Source: Thysanoteuthis rhombus (taxonomy: Eukaryota; Mollusca; Cephalopoda; Oegopsida; Thysanoteuthidae). From it: a stretch of 64,000 bases of DNA. Every line of letters begins with the position of its first letter. Position 1 is the stretch's first letter. The DNA lies in contig OY735207.1 of the NCBI GenBank assembly GCA_963457665.1, forward strand, positions 45,742,179-45,806,178, written 5' to 3'. Under the pieces are notes generated by a model. It saw nothing but the letters and a program-made list of their open reading frames with translations. It did no database searches and was not told where the DNA came from. Made by a program: the position numbers and the translations under genes. Positions 10,740 to 22,705 of this stretch are shown here, in pieces.

Positions 10740-11160
10740 TTCCCAGGTAAAAACGTAACGCAAGGAATGAATTGTCCGATTGCGAGCTCTGTTATAAAAA
10801 CAACTTTCCCCAAAAGTCTCATTAGAATTAGAGTTACAGAATAAAAAAACTTCCCAAAAGTATTATCGGAATATGAGGTCGGGTAGAATTTCCGTAAAAA
10901 ATGTTATCAGAGTATAAGGTTAGGTTGAAAAATAACTTTCGGAAATATTACATCAGGCAGGAAATCAATGTAAAAAAATTATTATCAAAACATGATATTA
11001 GGTAAAATCCAAATAAAAACGTGTCATCAGAATATGAGCTCAGGTAAAAACATCGACGTAAAAATGTTATCTGAATATGAGGTGAGGTGAAAATATCATT
11101 AACGAAAAAAAAAAGTTTTATCAGAATATGAGCCCAGATGGAATGCCAAATTCGAAAAAA
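10740..11160. repeat. Degenerate minisatellite, period about 42
   Basis: A motif close to tatcagaatatgaggtcagg recurs at about 10,864, 10,904, 10,984, 11,028, 11,068 and 11,119, with A-rich connectors (gtaaaaa). Spacing is 40-51 bases. The first units near 10,740-10,860 are weaker. Confidence 0.7.
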
Positions 11161-11454
11161 AATTTGTTCTGATTAATCTTTGCATGTGTGAGAGTGAGTA
11201 GATACGTCTCTTATACGCTCACACATACAGGGATTCAGTAATGTAGATAAGAATCTACTTTCCTTGCAATCTGTTTTTTCTGGATTGGGGGCCATCATTT
11301 TATCATCTTCAGTCTGACGAAGCCATCCCCAGCGAAATTATTACCGCGATTATGAATAAATAACAGATATTTGTATTTACACCCGGTTTCCAGATGGTCT
11401 TTTCCTACCATAATGTCGGATACATAACATTCTTTCACACACACGCACACACAC

Positions 11455-11457
<3 letters not shown>

Positions 11458-11540
<83 letters not shown>
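11458..11540. repeat. (TA)n microsatellite, left of ribozyme element
   Basis: About 41 TA units directly abutting the 11,541-11,650 element. Confidence 0.97.
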
Positions 11541-11541
<1 letters not shown>

Positions 11542-11646
11542 TGAAGCGAAAGTTTCGATCCTACCTCGTCATAGTGGATGGAATAATGTATAGTCTATAG
11601 CCATACTGACGAGTTGTAATACAATGAAACAGTTGTCTGTGGATGA

Positions 11647-11650
<4 letters not shown>
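11541..11650 (+). mobile_element. Ribozyme-bearing short element, family B, 5' truncated
   Basis: A 110-base unique block between two (TA)n tracts. It is homologous to the minus strand of 48,088-48,200. Shared parts are a box-B-like gtttcgatcctacctcg (11,551-11,567), a spacer, then the hammerhead ribozyme. The element passes straight into (TA)n at its 3' side. The 48-kb relative is longer upstream, so this copy is 5' truncated, as expected for a retroposed sequence. Confidence 0.65.

Positions 11651-11653
<3 letters not shown>
11589..11653 (+). ncRNA. Type I hammerhead ribozyme
   Basis: All core positions fit. CTGACGA is at 11,606-11,612. Stem II is GTTG/CAAT (11,613-11,616 with 11,622-11,625), with one G.U pair. 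GAAA follows at 11,626-11,629. A minimal stem III is AC/GT (11,629-11,630 with 11,635-11,636) around loop AGTT, then cleavage triplet GTC (11,635-11,637). Inner stem I is CCATA/TGTGG (11,601-11,605 with 11,638-11,642). After an internal loop, outer stem I is TATAGT/ACTATA (11,589-11,594 with 11,648-11,653), 6 perfect pairs. Predicted cleavage is after 11,637. Hammerheads with a very short stem III are known from Penelope-like elements and small retrozymes. Confidence 0.75.

Positions 11654-11715
<62 letters not shown>
11649..11715. repeat. (TA)n tail of ribozyme element
   Basis: About 32 TA units beginning within the outer strand of ribozyme stem I. Confidence 0.97.
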
Positions 11716-11718
<3 letters not shown>

Positions 11719-11944
11719 CAAGGACCTCTAAGCTTCGAAAAAACTAGAACTAAGGCTCACTCCCATCGATGTTCCAGATATAACCACGAACAAAATAGTT
11801 TTTGTGCTACGGAATATGGAAAGTTACATATGTTAGAAGGAACTACCCCAAATATTCATGCAATGCTTACGAGAATAGATTGTGTTCCAAGCCTTCTGTC
11901 TAGGATCAGTAATCCCACAACATAAGGAGACCCTATTACTTGAC

Positions 11945-12635
11945 TATCGAACTAATCCCGAGAATACTTACAAATTGATTAACAAACACTCCGGGTGAAA
12001 ACTGACCGCAAGGACAAGCAGGCTTTAGAAGTGGCTATTCAACGATAGACCACTTACAAACATTAGACAAGCCAATCAAAAAGTCCGCAGAATAGAACAA
12101 ATCATTCTGTTTGGATTATGTGGACCATGAAAAAGCCTTTGATTCGATTGAACCCACGGCAGTGTTAAAGGTTTGCAAGGTATAAATGAGAATTATGTGA
12201 AAGTAATTGAGAACTGGGGACTAAAGAACCTGTTAAGTAACCTAAATAGAAGAAGCAACAAATATGGTTAAAGATGGTTGCGACAAAGATAAAAATAACA
12301 TTCAATGACAAAGTCCCAAAAAACATAACAATAAAGGGTGGAGCTTTCCTTAGTCAGGCGATAAAGCTAGAGAATGATCACGGAAATGAAATAAGACAGA
12401 GCATAACGAATAGCTTGAAAGTAGTTGGCATGAATAGAGACGTACTGAAAAGCAACATGTCATGATGCTCAAAACGTGAAGTATACAATCAATGCATAGA
12501 ATCAGCTACGACATACCGTGCTAAACCTAGAAACTTACAAAACCACTTTAAAATAAACTTACAATAGCACAAATGGCTATTAAAAGTGCGACTTTATGAA
12601 TATTTCTCAGCAATCAAAAGAGATCAACATTACTA
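11945..12635 (+). mobile_element. RTE-type reverse transcriptase with internal deletion
   Basis: The fingers/palm region reads in pieces as QAGFRSGYSTIDHLQTLDKP and then DHEKAFDSIEPTAVLKA. This corresponds to RT motif A of RTE elements (the F-D-Y/F-E-K-A-F-D-S block). After PKNITIKGGAF at about 12,345 the sequence jumps to QAIKLENDHGNEIRQSITNS, RDVLKSNMS and KREVYNQCIESATTYRA. Those are the thumb and the start of the C-terminal domain. Motifs B to D, including the catalytic YADD/FADD, are therefore missing. Scattered frameshifts and stops elsewhere. This is a different subfamily from the 3' ends in the rest of the window. Confidence 0.7.
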
Positions 12636-12850
12636 TACATATATATATACGTACATAACCAGTATTCTTAAAGATAATATCATCAGTTGGTTTGTATGAA
12701 GTACGAGATTAAATTCGATACAAGGTATTTAATATTCACATGGGCGAACACTCAACAGAAGTGACATGAAGAACGATACCCCTGTTGTTATATCTACTGA
12801 TCCCTGGTAGGTTAATTTCATGAAGAGCTCGATGCATTCAGCATTAAGTC

Positions 12851-12932
12851 GAATAAATCGAACCATTCACCCGAAGAAGCCCCAAAAGGACAGAAACATA
12901 AACGTTTTCGTGCAGCAAATCCATTATTTCAC

Positions 12933-12935
<3 letters not shown>
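12851..12935 (+). repeat. Family A hammerhead-like element, decayed
   Basis: gaataaatcgaa at 12,851, then CCGAAGA (expected CTGAAGA), a weak GCCCC/GGAC hairpin, GAAAC, the stem III region and gcaaatccattatttcac. It runs into (TA)n at 12,936. Core mutation U4 to C and mispairs make this copy presumably inactive. Confidence 0.65.

Positions 12936-12990
<55 letters not shown>
12936..12990. repeat. (TA)n microsatellite
   Basis: Directly follows the family A element. Confidence 0.97.
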
Positions 12991-12992
<2 letters not shown>

Positions 12993-14155
12993 TCATTGTA
13001 AGAATTATATTTATGAGTGTCCGTGTGTGTATTAATATGTACACTTGAGTGCGTGTGTGTATACATGCATTAGGTAAGCATTCGTTCTATTTACAAGAAC
13101 ACTTACTTGAAATTAATTACATTAGTATTCGGCCAAAAGAAGCTAAAAGGTGGAACATTCATTCATTCATTCAAATATAGGCCTGCCAGGGGATCAGATA
13201 AAATTACCGACAAGGACTGGATTTTAAATTGGTGACACACGCATTCCAAGAAAGAAAAGATTACGTATTGTTGGAATTAGCATGTGCAGTGTATCCATTA
13301 AAGTTTTGGGTAACAACCCTAATCAGGTTCACTCCTTGAAAAACACGTTACATCCGAGCAGGCATGATTAGCACAACACAATAACAATGAGGACACTGAG
13401 CATGTTACAATGAGCATGTTATGATGAAAAGGCAATACGATCTACAAACGAGACAGAGTAACTAGAAAAACCGAGATAAGAGACTAAACAAGCAAGAATA
13501 GACACGTGACATGCACTCTTAAGAGTTTACGAAAGTCAAGGAAAGCTAATCATAACGAAACCAAATAAAGACTTTACAACACGAATGTTTTTTTTTTATC
13601 GAACTCAACGGATAGAATTAGTTTTCTGTGCCGAAAGGAGTTATTTTCCAACTATCTATAGTTTGGATTTGCAGGCTTCTTTATAGTCTATTCGCGTTGT
13701 TCCGCTTGGAGCTTGGTTTTATATGATGCCGAGGTTGACCCATTGCAAAATACCCTATTAAAACGCAATCAACCCTCCCCCTTCAAGAGATTTCGACTTC
13801 AAAATAGTGCAACGCCGGCTGTGCAAAAGAATAGCTGCTCGAAACAGGGAATATCAGCATAGTCAACCAGTAAAATGTCCAACCCGTAAATATTTACACC
13901 AGAAGTGTTTTTTTTTCTCGTACTAACTGTATCGAGAGATAATCGACTACCACTTACTTAGATTACCATCAAGAGGGATATATTTCTGTTTAGGCATTTT
14001 TCTTAGGATCAAGCTGTATTTACAAGTAATCAAGATTATAAATGTCCTCTGTCGAGGTTGACAATGAGTGAAACAGCTTATTTGCTGCTCACGCTGGAAA
14101 ACGAAGGTAACAATAGCAGTATAGTTTGACCAGGCGCTCATTGAAACACTTCCTG
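12991..14155. other. No recognisable feature
   Basis: AT-rich sequence. A donor-like ACTTAC (minus strand) near 13,953 ends a 64-codon frame with no recognisable domain. Confidence 0.4.
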
Positions 14156-14157
14156 TA

Positions 14158-14205
14158 AATCATCATAGCACGCCAGTGATACGGCTTTTTTATGAAGATT
14201 CTGTC
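14158..14205 (+). repeat. Direct repeat, copy 1
   Basis: atagcacgccagtgat-acggctttttt-atgaagat, repeated with few changes at 14,522-14,558. Confidence 0.7.
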
Positions 14206-14340
14206 AAGTTAGTTGGATTCATGTCTTTCCCAAGAGTATTACTATCTTTTTCCTGCACGTACGAGTTTGCTCCCACCCTATATTGGAACGAGATTTGTTA
14301 CCTCCTGCTCTCATGGGGAAGTAGTTTAGAAACTACTACG

Positions 14341-14437
14341 ATGAGAATGCTAACAGCTTTGGTTATTTTTTTTTACTGCTCGCTGATTTCGCTTCCCATA
14401 TCAAAAGCCGTCAAGCCATCTTGTAACTTTGATCAAG
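14341..14437 (+). CDS. Possible first exon: signal peptide plus MAM-like start
   Basis: ATG at 14,341 opens MRMLTALVIFFYCSLISLPI then SKA, a typical signal peptide with a plausible cleavage site after SKA. VKPSCNFDQG follows. MAM domains usually begin with a C-[DN]-F-[ED]-x-G-x-C-G-W block just after the signal peptide, so PSCNFDQ-G fits such a start. A donor-like CAAG then GTTAAT splits the Gly codon at 14,437/14,438 (phase 1). The donor is weaker than consensus and no downstream MAM exon was found in the window. An upstream in-frame ATG at 14,176 is less likely. Confidence 0.35.
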
Positions 14438-14517
14438 GTTAATATCAAGAGGTATATGCCACGATTTCTGTTAAGCAGAAACGTGTTATAAATCTTCTTA
14501 TTCTATAAATATTGAGC

Positions 14518-14560
14518 AATTATAGCACGCCAGTGATGAGGCTTTTTGTGAAGATAACAA
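14518..14560 (+). repeat. Direct repeat, copy 2
   Basis: atagcacgccagtgatgagg-ctttttgtgaagat, the partner of 14,158-14,205. Confidence 0.7.
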
Positions 14561-14964
14561 AGAGATCTCGGGAATCAGTTCGTGAAAGATGGACAAAAAA
14601 CATTTGACAAGACTGTATATGGTTCCATTTCTTTGTGTCTGTGTATGCGTGTGTGTGTTCATATGAAAAAACAAACCCAATTATGAATTAACCCTTTATA
14701 AGTCGGATGTCAATATGCAATTGCTTTGATGCATCAATAAGTCCACGGCCTATGGATGAAATAGAGCATTCATTGTAAACAACAAATATTTATTTCTGTA
14801 TATCATATCCTTCCTTGTCGATGCCATCGATTCAGTGGTGAATTTCAATCACATAGCTCGTACATTGTACAATGAAACTTTCGGATGGGAATTCAGCTAA
14901 TAACTACGGGTCAGGCTACGGACTTGTTGATATTTCCTCCTTCAAATATTTTAGGGATTTTAAG

Positions 14965-15130
14965 AGCAGTCTCATTTCTGGACATCACGACTTACAACGT
15001 GGATCCTCATGTGGCGCGACAAACTTCATGAATTCAGAAAGTACGTGACAGATTAGAGTCTCCGGGACGCCCACTAGCAAAGTTTTTGGGAAGGTCTATG
15101 TTCAACGATGGACGCAAAAAGGCTGATGAT
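14965..15130 (+). mobile_element. RTE-type LINE 3' end, internally deleted
   Basis: TGGACATCACGACTTACAAC (MDITTHN region), then a jump to a degenerate FRKY...DAH block, then GGAAGGTCTATGTTCAACGA and a short TGATGATGA tail at 15,117-15,128. Only the last part of the ORF remains. Confidence 0.7.
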
Positions 15131-15983
15131 GATTGTCGTCATTTTGTGAGACAGACAAATGTTTTGACTGATCTCATTTTCCTGCGTCAGAGAATGTAAC
15201 TTTTTGTTTGTAGAATTCGGTCAATAGTCAAACCATTCATTCATTCATTGAATCTCATTTATGAATCCGACTTCGTGATTTGTTGCATTCAAAATATTAC
15301 CAAACTTAGTTTTTTTCAACCCCGTCAAAGCTAGAGGAAATTAAAGTAGAAAGATTGTGCTGCACTTATATTTTCAGTGGGGAGGGCCTGCTCGTCTTGA
15401 AAATCAGAATTCGTATTCCTCAAATCTGCAATTCTTTGAAACTAGCCTGTGCAGTCTTTGTGATGGTCAAAGTGGGTCAATTATTACGAACAGAACCATA
15501 ATTCTCGTGTTCCACGGTTTCTCGTGAGAGATCCTAGTATTTTTCCCCCCATTATTGTTGTTATATATACAACCTGTTTCTCTTCCCTAACCTGTAAACT
15601 GTCAAGTTGCTTTTGGGAGGAAGGGCAGATAACTCAAAACGATTTCACACTTGTGTTCAAAATAGTAGACTTGGGTAACAACAACAACAACAGAGAATTA
15701 GTTATAGTTCAGGCTTAAATTTTGAATCTCTAACGTTTTTAGGAAACGGACTCACTTATCTGGTTGGAAGCCTATAGCTGTATTCTTCTTTTGAGTTCGT
15801 TTGGTTTATTTCTCTCAAGAGCCTTGGGCTTTTGAGGAGTTCGTCGACTCTGGTACTAGTATCTTCGACAATTACCCTCATTGTCGGATAGAGAAGTGGG
15901 AATCTTTTTATCTTATATACCCATTCCCATCATCATTGCTTTTAGTTGTTGGTACTAAATAGATGTAAAAATATACATTTATG

Positions 15984-15984
<1 letters not shown>
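15131..15984. other. No confident feature
   Basis: AT-rich sequence. After an acceptor-like cttatattttcag at 15,366-15,378 there is a 49-codon open frame (begins WGGPARLENQNSYSSNLQFF), but no matching donor or known domain, so it is not called a gene. Confidence 0.35.
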
Positions 15985-16072
<88 letters not shown>

Positions 16073-16550
16073 ATAATCTTTTATCGTCCACAGTTCAACA
16101 TTAAGCTTTCCCAGGATCCATCACTTTTCTTTATCATGGACGTTGCGGGGCCAGTATTTTCTGAATTAGTCTAATTTATCTCTCCATCTTCTATTCTGTC
16201 GGTCTCAGTTTCGCATGTGATCTCTGGGGATCCACGTTGTGGGTCGCGATGTCCATCGGTTGTCTGCCATTCTTACAACATGAACTGCCCATTGCCATTT
16301 AAGTTTCATAAAGGATTCTATTATGTCTAGGACCCCCGTTCTCTTCCTGATACACAGTACCGTCTTGTGATCTCTCCATGTGAAGTTGAGCATGATTCTC
16401 TCATGCGTGCGTTGCACACTTTTCAGTTTGCAAGTTTGTCTCTTGGTTAGGTTCCATGTTTCAGCTCCGTAAGTGACAATTTGTAGGATGCATTGGTTAT
16501 ACACTCTTCTTTTTAGGATTATTGGGATCGTTTTGTTTTAAAACAGAAGA
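15985..16550 (-). mobile_element. RTE-type LINE 3' end with long (ATC)n tail
   Basis: The minus strand carries YGAETWNLTKRQTCKLKS, RTHERIMLNFTWRDHKT, DIIESFMKLKWQW, RMADNRWTSRPTTW and PRDHMRN in one open frame of 99 codons (16,205-16,504). The final FRKY...DAHD block follows in a shifted frame. The stop codon merges into the tail, which is the (ATC)n tract of about 90 bases at 15,985-16,073 on the plus strand. It is a clean example of the tail becoming a microsatellite. 5' truncated near 16,550. Confidence 0.85.
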
Positions 16551-16669
16551 ATATATGGAAATATATCCATTTTTTTCAAACTTACGAGGTATAATTGAAT
16601 TTGTGATTTTTTCATGCTTTAACACAATCTGTTCATTCAGTTCTTTTAACATCTACGATATTAAGTACA

Positions 16670-16902
<233 letters not shown>

Positions 16903-16962
16903 TAGAAAACATTGGAAATATTCAGGCTTTATCTCCCACCTCGACAAATGTATTCGTTTTTC

Positions 16963-17176
16963 AAAGTATGATAGATATAGATACTGTTTTGGCAAATCGC
17001 TCGTGCATTAAGTTAGGTCAGTCTCTTTGGGAAGCTGTAATTAGCTCTCAGTTGGTTCACCGCAGATCTTGCATTCCTACAAGTCTACCAAACCCCAATG
17101 TACCACCATTGGTAATTCATGAAAACACAAGCACTCAGTATGAAAATTGTCTGGGTAAACAACCAAATGAAAATTA
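16963..17176 (+). CDS. Unrecognised open segment with coding-like composition
   Basis: About 70 codons without a stop and without simple repeats, from [18 protein letters not shown] through [15 protein letters not shown] to [19 protein letters not shown]. The frame then runs into an (ATC)n tract that would encode histidines. The splice sites that could bound it are weak. It may be a fragment of an exon or of an unknown mobile element. I recognise no domain. Confidence 0.25.
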
Positions 17177-17312
17177 TCATCATCATCATCATCATCATCA
17201 TTATTATTATTATTAATAATAATTAATTATTATTAATAATAATAATAATAATAATAATAATGATGATGATGATGATGACAATAATAATAATAATAACAAC
17301 AATAATAATAAA
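17176..17312. repeat. Trinucleotide block (ATC/ATT/AAT/ATG)
   Basis: (ATC)n, (ATT)n, (AAT)n, (ATG)n and (AAT)n in succession. Confidence 0.97.
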
Positions 17313-17469
17313 CATGATAGAAAGAATGAAAACAAGACAATTTAAATTTTTGTTGATATGATATACAACAGAACAAAAAATTGCGATTATTTTATATCTC
17401 CGTCAGTCAAATATATATCATTAAGAAATGGATATATCACCCAACAGAAATAATAATAAATTGAGCTGT

Positions 17470-17668
17470 AATATAATGAAACTCTATTTGAAATGACCTC
17501 CAGCTTTTAAACGGTGAATGTATCATTTGGCCCAGATAAAGTAAATGTAATAAACATTTAAAGAAAATGGGGCTGTAGGAATCGAAACTGCTACCAATAG
17601 GGTAGTCACTTCAACATAGAGTTGCTCTTACCATTGAGCTAAACAGCAGCCGGTAATGCCGAAGCCGA
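17470..17668 (-). mobile_element. tRNA-derived SINE, family 1
   Basis: On the minus strand, a head with tttagctcaatggtaagag (box A) and gtttcgattcctac (box B) at tRNA spacing. A body follows with aaatgtttat, the cattcaccgtt region and gaggtcatttcaaat. Copies or parts occur at 19.9, 36.4, 45.3 and 47.8 kb. This is a canonical SINE plan: Pol III promoter then a family-specific body. Confidence 0.75.
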
Positions 17669-17784
17669 AATAACTGCAATAACTCCAATTTTTTATTTTA
17701 GTTTATTCACGGTCCAAATCTTCTCTATTTATTTCTCTCGACACAGAATTGTGTATCATCAATAAATGAATATACATCCCAACA

Positions 17785-17789
<5 letters not shown>

Positions 17790-17853
<64 letters not shown>
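17790..17853. repeat. (CT)n(TA)n microsatellite
   Basis: (CT)n to about 17,817, then (TA)n. Confidence 0.97.
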
Positions 17854-17856
<3 letters not shown>

Positions 17857-17886
17857 TCGGCTTCATTGAATTAAGTCTATAATGAT

Positions 17887-17887
<1 letters not shown>

Positions 17888-17967
<80 letters not shown>

Positions 17968-18098
17968 AAGAAGAAGAAGAAGAAGAAGAAGAAGAAGAAG
18001 AAGAAGAAGGAGAAGAAGAAGAAGAAGAAGAAGGAGAAGAAGAAGAAGAAGAAGAAGAAGAAGAAGAAGAAGAAAAAGAAGAAGAAGAAGAAGGAGAA
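17888..18098. repeat. (AAT)n then long (AAG)n purine tract
   Basis: (AAT)n to 17,938, then about 160 bases of (AAG)n with a few GGA changes. One strand is almost pure purine. The poly-Arg and poly-Phe frames are artefacts. Confidence 0.97.
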
Positions 18099-18099
18099 A

Positions 18100-18825
18100 T
18101 GATATAGGATAGAATCCACCGTTAATTAGAAGACGGTCGTTTGTATTTTATTGGTTTTATAGACGATCCCTTGGTTGATCTATAGGATCATTGCACAGAA
18201 TATCTTCCTTTACTCGAGGTTTACTAAGCTTGGCTTATTACAGCACATTATCAACTGAGAAAAATAGAAGGAAGAATAGTGTGATACGCTTATTTTTCAC
18301 ATGGAGTGCTTTCCTTAAAAATCTACATTTGAAATCTTGACTTTTGATCTTTGGCGCCGATTGGAGAGTCTTAACTATCTCACCCTCTAGCCTACATTTG
18401 TTTCTATTGATGCAATGGAAATATAGAGGTATTTCAAGTATTCTTTTGAAAGTATGTACTTTTAGAGATTAGGCTGAGAGCTCATTCTCAGGATCTTGTC
18501 CACCTGATTCTATTAGCTTTTCTGTCTAGACTTTTCTATAATTGTGCTATATCCTTGAACAAGCACACATTCAATTTTCAAAGGCCTTATATCAATACAC
18601 TAAGAAAAAATAGATTAAAGAATAGGTTTCGAAAGAAGTACAAACAGCTTTTCAAGGTGCTGCTAACTACGAAGTCTGTGTGTTATTGTTTTTATCACTT
18701 CAGTCACTTCCAAAAATGAAGAGAAAAAGAGAATTGTCCCATCGGCAGAAGAGCTGTTCCACTTGCTTTTTGACCTTTGCCAACGAAATTGGACAGACAT
18801 ATCAATTTGGTCACATCTTTCCATT
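18100..18825. other. No recognisable feature
   Basis: AT-rich sequence. No repeat or gene recognised. Confidence 0.45.
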
Positions 18826-18829
18826 TTCC

Positions 18830-19260
18830 GTCTGCCTGTCTGTCCACACGATATCTCAAATAGTACTTTATGAATTTCAATGAAAATTTGATGGGCGATT
18901 TAATAAGGAATGATTGATCAGATTTGGGGGTGAATTTTCTGTGATTGAGAGATATTTTTCCATTGTCTTTCATACGTTTATGTATACGCTGATGACTATC
19001 CAAACAATATCTCTAAAGGTTCTCAAAGAATTTCAATTACATTCTGTCAAAGTGTGTGCGATTGCCTTTGGTGATTAATTCGCTTTGAGGGTGGGAATCT
19101 TTGTGCAATACCCCCCCATGTCGTTGTTATATGTTCATGTCAGTTCACACAAAATCTCCAAACCGTCTCAATGAATTTCAATCAAAGTTTATTGATGGGT
19201 TGGCAATAGGTTACGGGGGAAGTGATTAAATTTAAGGATAGTTCCATGCACAATTACTTT
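18830..19260. repeat. Degenerate tandem repeat, period about 150
   Basis: A block with cacacgatatctcaaa followed by gaatttcaat recurs at 18,872, 19,028 and 19,173 (spacing 156 and 145). The first unit includes ctgtctgtccacacgatatc. Similar 'Cxx-gtctgtccacacgataactc' blocks are widespread in invertebrate repeats, but I cannot name the family. Confidence 0.55.
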
Positions 19261-19859
19261 CACTGACAATAACTCTGGTAGATGTGTGTGATCTCTGAGT
19301 GCTTTGTAGTTTATTTCTGTTTACAATCGCAACTGCTCCTCCTATAAGCCATGTAAAAATACCCATCATTTGTGAGTTATCTCCGCTATCCACCACCACA
19401 TTACGCGTGTATTCTGATAAAGTAAACTATGATATTTTACATTCTTTATATGAAACTTAAGACCAAGAACCACTTTGTTATGACAGTGAAGCCAATATGA
19501 GCAGTAATTAGATGAAAAACATGAGTATTGTTTATTTGTATACAATTGTATTTTATTCATCTACAAACCTACCCATTGAAGGAATGTTTTATCACCCAAA
19601 TTATCTAGTTTGGATAACTTGAGAGAAAAATTTTGAGGCTGAAATGAATAAAATATATCGGAATAATGGATAGTGTGACTTTTTTTGCCTCCTTCCTAAT
19701 TATCTCAGCTTCCCATTTCTGGAGTGCACTAACAAAGATCTACAATTAAATGATCTCACACAACTATACAACAATCTCTCTATGTGACTTTTTGTTTGTT
19801 TCTTAGTTCGTAAAACATGATAAAAGTAAGATAAAGTTCATTATACATCTCAATCTCTC

Positions 19860-21655
<1,796 letters not shown>

Positions 21656-21699
21656 AATATATATATATATATAAGTGGCAACCCGGACACGTACCAATA

Positions 21700-22560
21700 G
21701 AAGATGATCAACACTAACGACATTCTTTACAGAAAGAAAAATCACGCGAACATAAGGCTAGTAAGAAACAACAGCTGGTGCATGGGTTTAGAGGACAAAC
21801 AATGGATATAGCAATTCTACATTACATCAGAGGTGTGACAGAAAAAGCTGGTGAATATGCAGTCCATACAACAACAGGAAATATTCAAAAGTGTCCTCAA
21901 TTTATGCAGGAATTAAACAAAATCAAAACTTCCATTGAAAAAAAATATGATTAAGGACTGCATGTACAGCATTCCGTACAGCTGTTGCATGGAATAAAAT
22001 GCCAAGACCAGCCTTCCCCTATCAAAAAAAAAAAAAAGAAAAGAACTTGAGAAACATCATAAAGGTGCAATCCGTGGGAAAAAATTAGAATAAGAGATGG
22101 CTAATCATGTGGGGAAAAGGGATGGGGGTCCATCGAAACCATGGAATAAAGCCAAAATAATTGACAGATTGCAGCATTGGAGAAAAGGACGGTTGGAGGA
22201 ATCAGCAAATTTACCAACAACAACGAATGTAATCAGCAGACCGAGTATAGATATTAATATCATATAGTAACCATTGATCAGGTGAGAAGTGGAAGAGCTG
22301 AGGTTCTGAAAGCGTGGAAAGACACCGGATGTGACGTGTTCGGAAAAGAACGCGCATGCTTCATTAGAACATTGAAAGCCTGTGAGTGCAGTGATCGGAA
22401 CGAAACAAAAAGGTGAGAAGAATTAATCCGAAAGAAGAATACATTGTGTAGAACTCTTTGCACAAAAAAATTGAGGCAAGAGGAAGAGGAATTTCCTATT
22501 TCTTTATTCAACCAACTTGTCTGTAAAAAACATGGAACGATAAGATTGCTTTCAGGCCAA
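21700..22560. other. Unassigned sequence, possibly old mobile element
   Basis: Several short plus-strand frames with moderately coding-like composition (for example HGFRGQTMDIAILHYIRG and PSKPWNKAKIIDRLQHWRKG) broken by A-runs and stops. No domain recognised. Confidence 0.3.
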
Positions 22561-22567
22561 GTAGCTT

Positions 22568-22705
22568 AAAGTATTAATGTTAATCCTTTTAAACGAGGAC
22601 ACTCATGTAGCTGACTCGGTGACATATGTGATCAGAGCACTAACGGTCATCGTTCAAGTCAGTAAACGGACGGCAGCTGTTTTGAATACCAAATCAAGTA
22701 GCGTT
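22568..22705 (+). repeat. Dispersed repeat, copy 1
   Basis: About 135 bases (aatgttaatccttttaaacg ... actcggt ... catcgttcaagtcagtaaacg ... aaatcaa-tagcgtt) repeated at 23,586-23,728 in the same orientation. Confidence 0.7.

Noticed and set aside
17882..18119. Poly-Arg and poly-Phe open frames
   Set aside because: Entirely encoded by the (AAG)n/(AAT)n tract.
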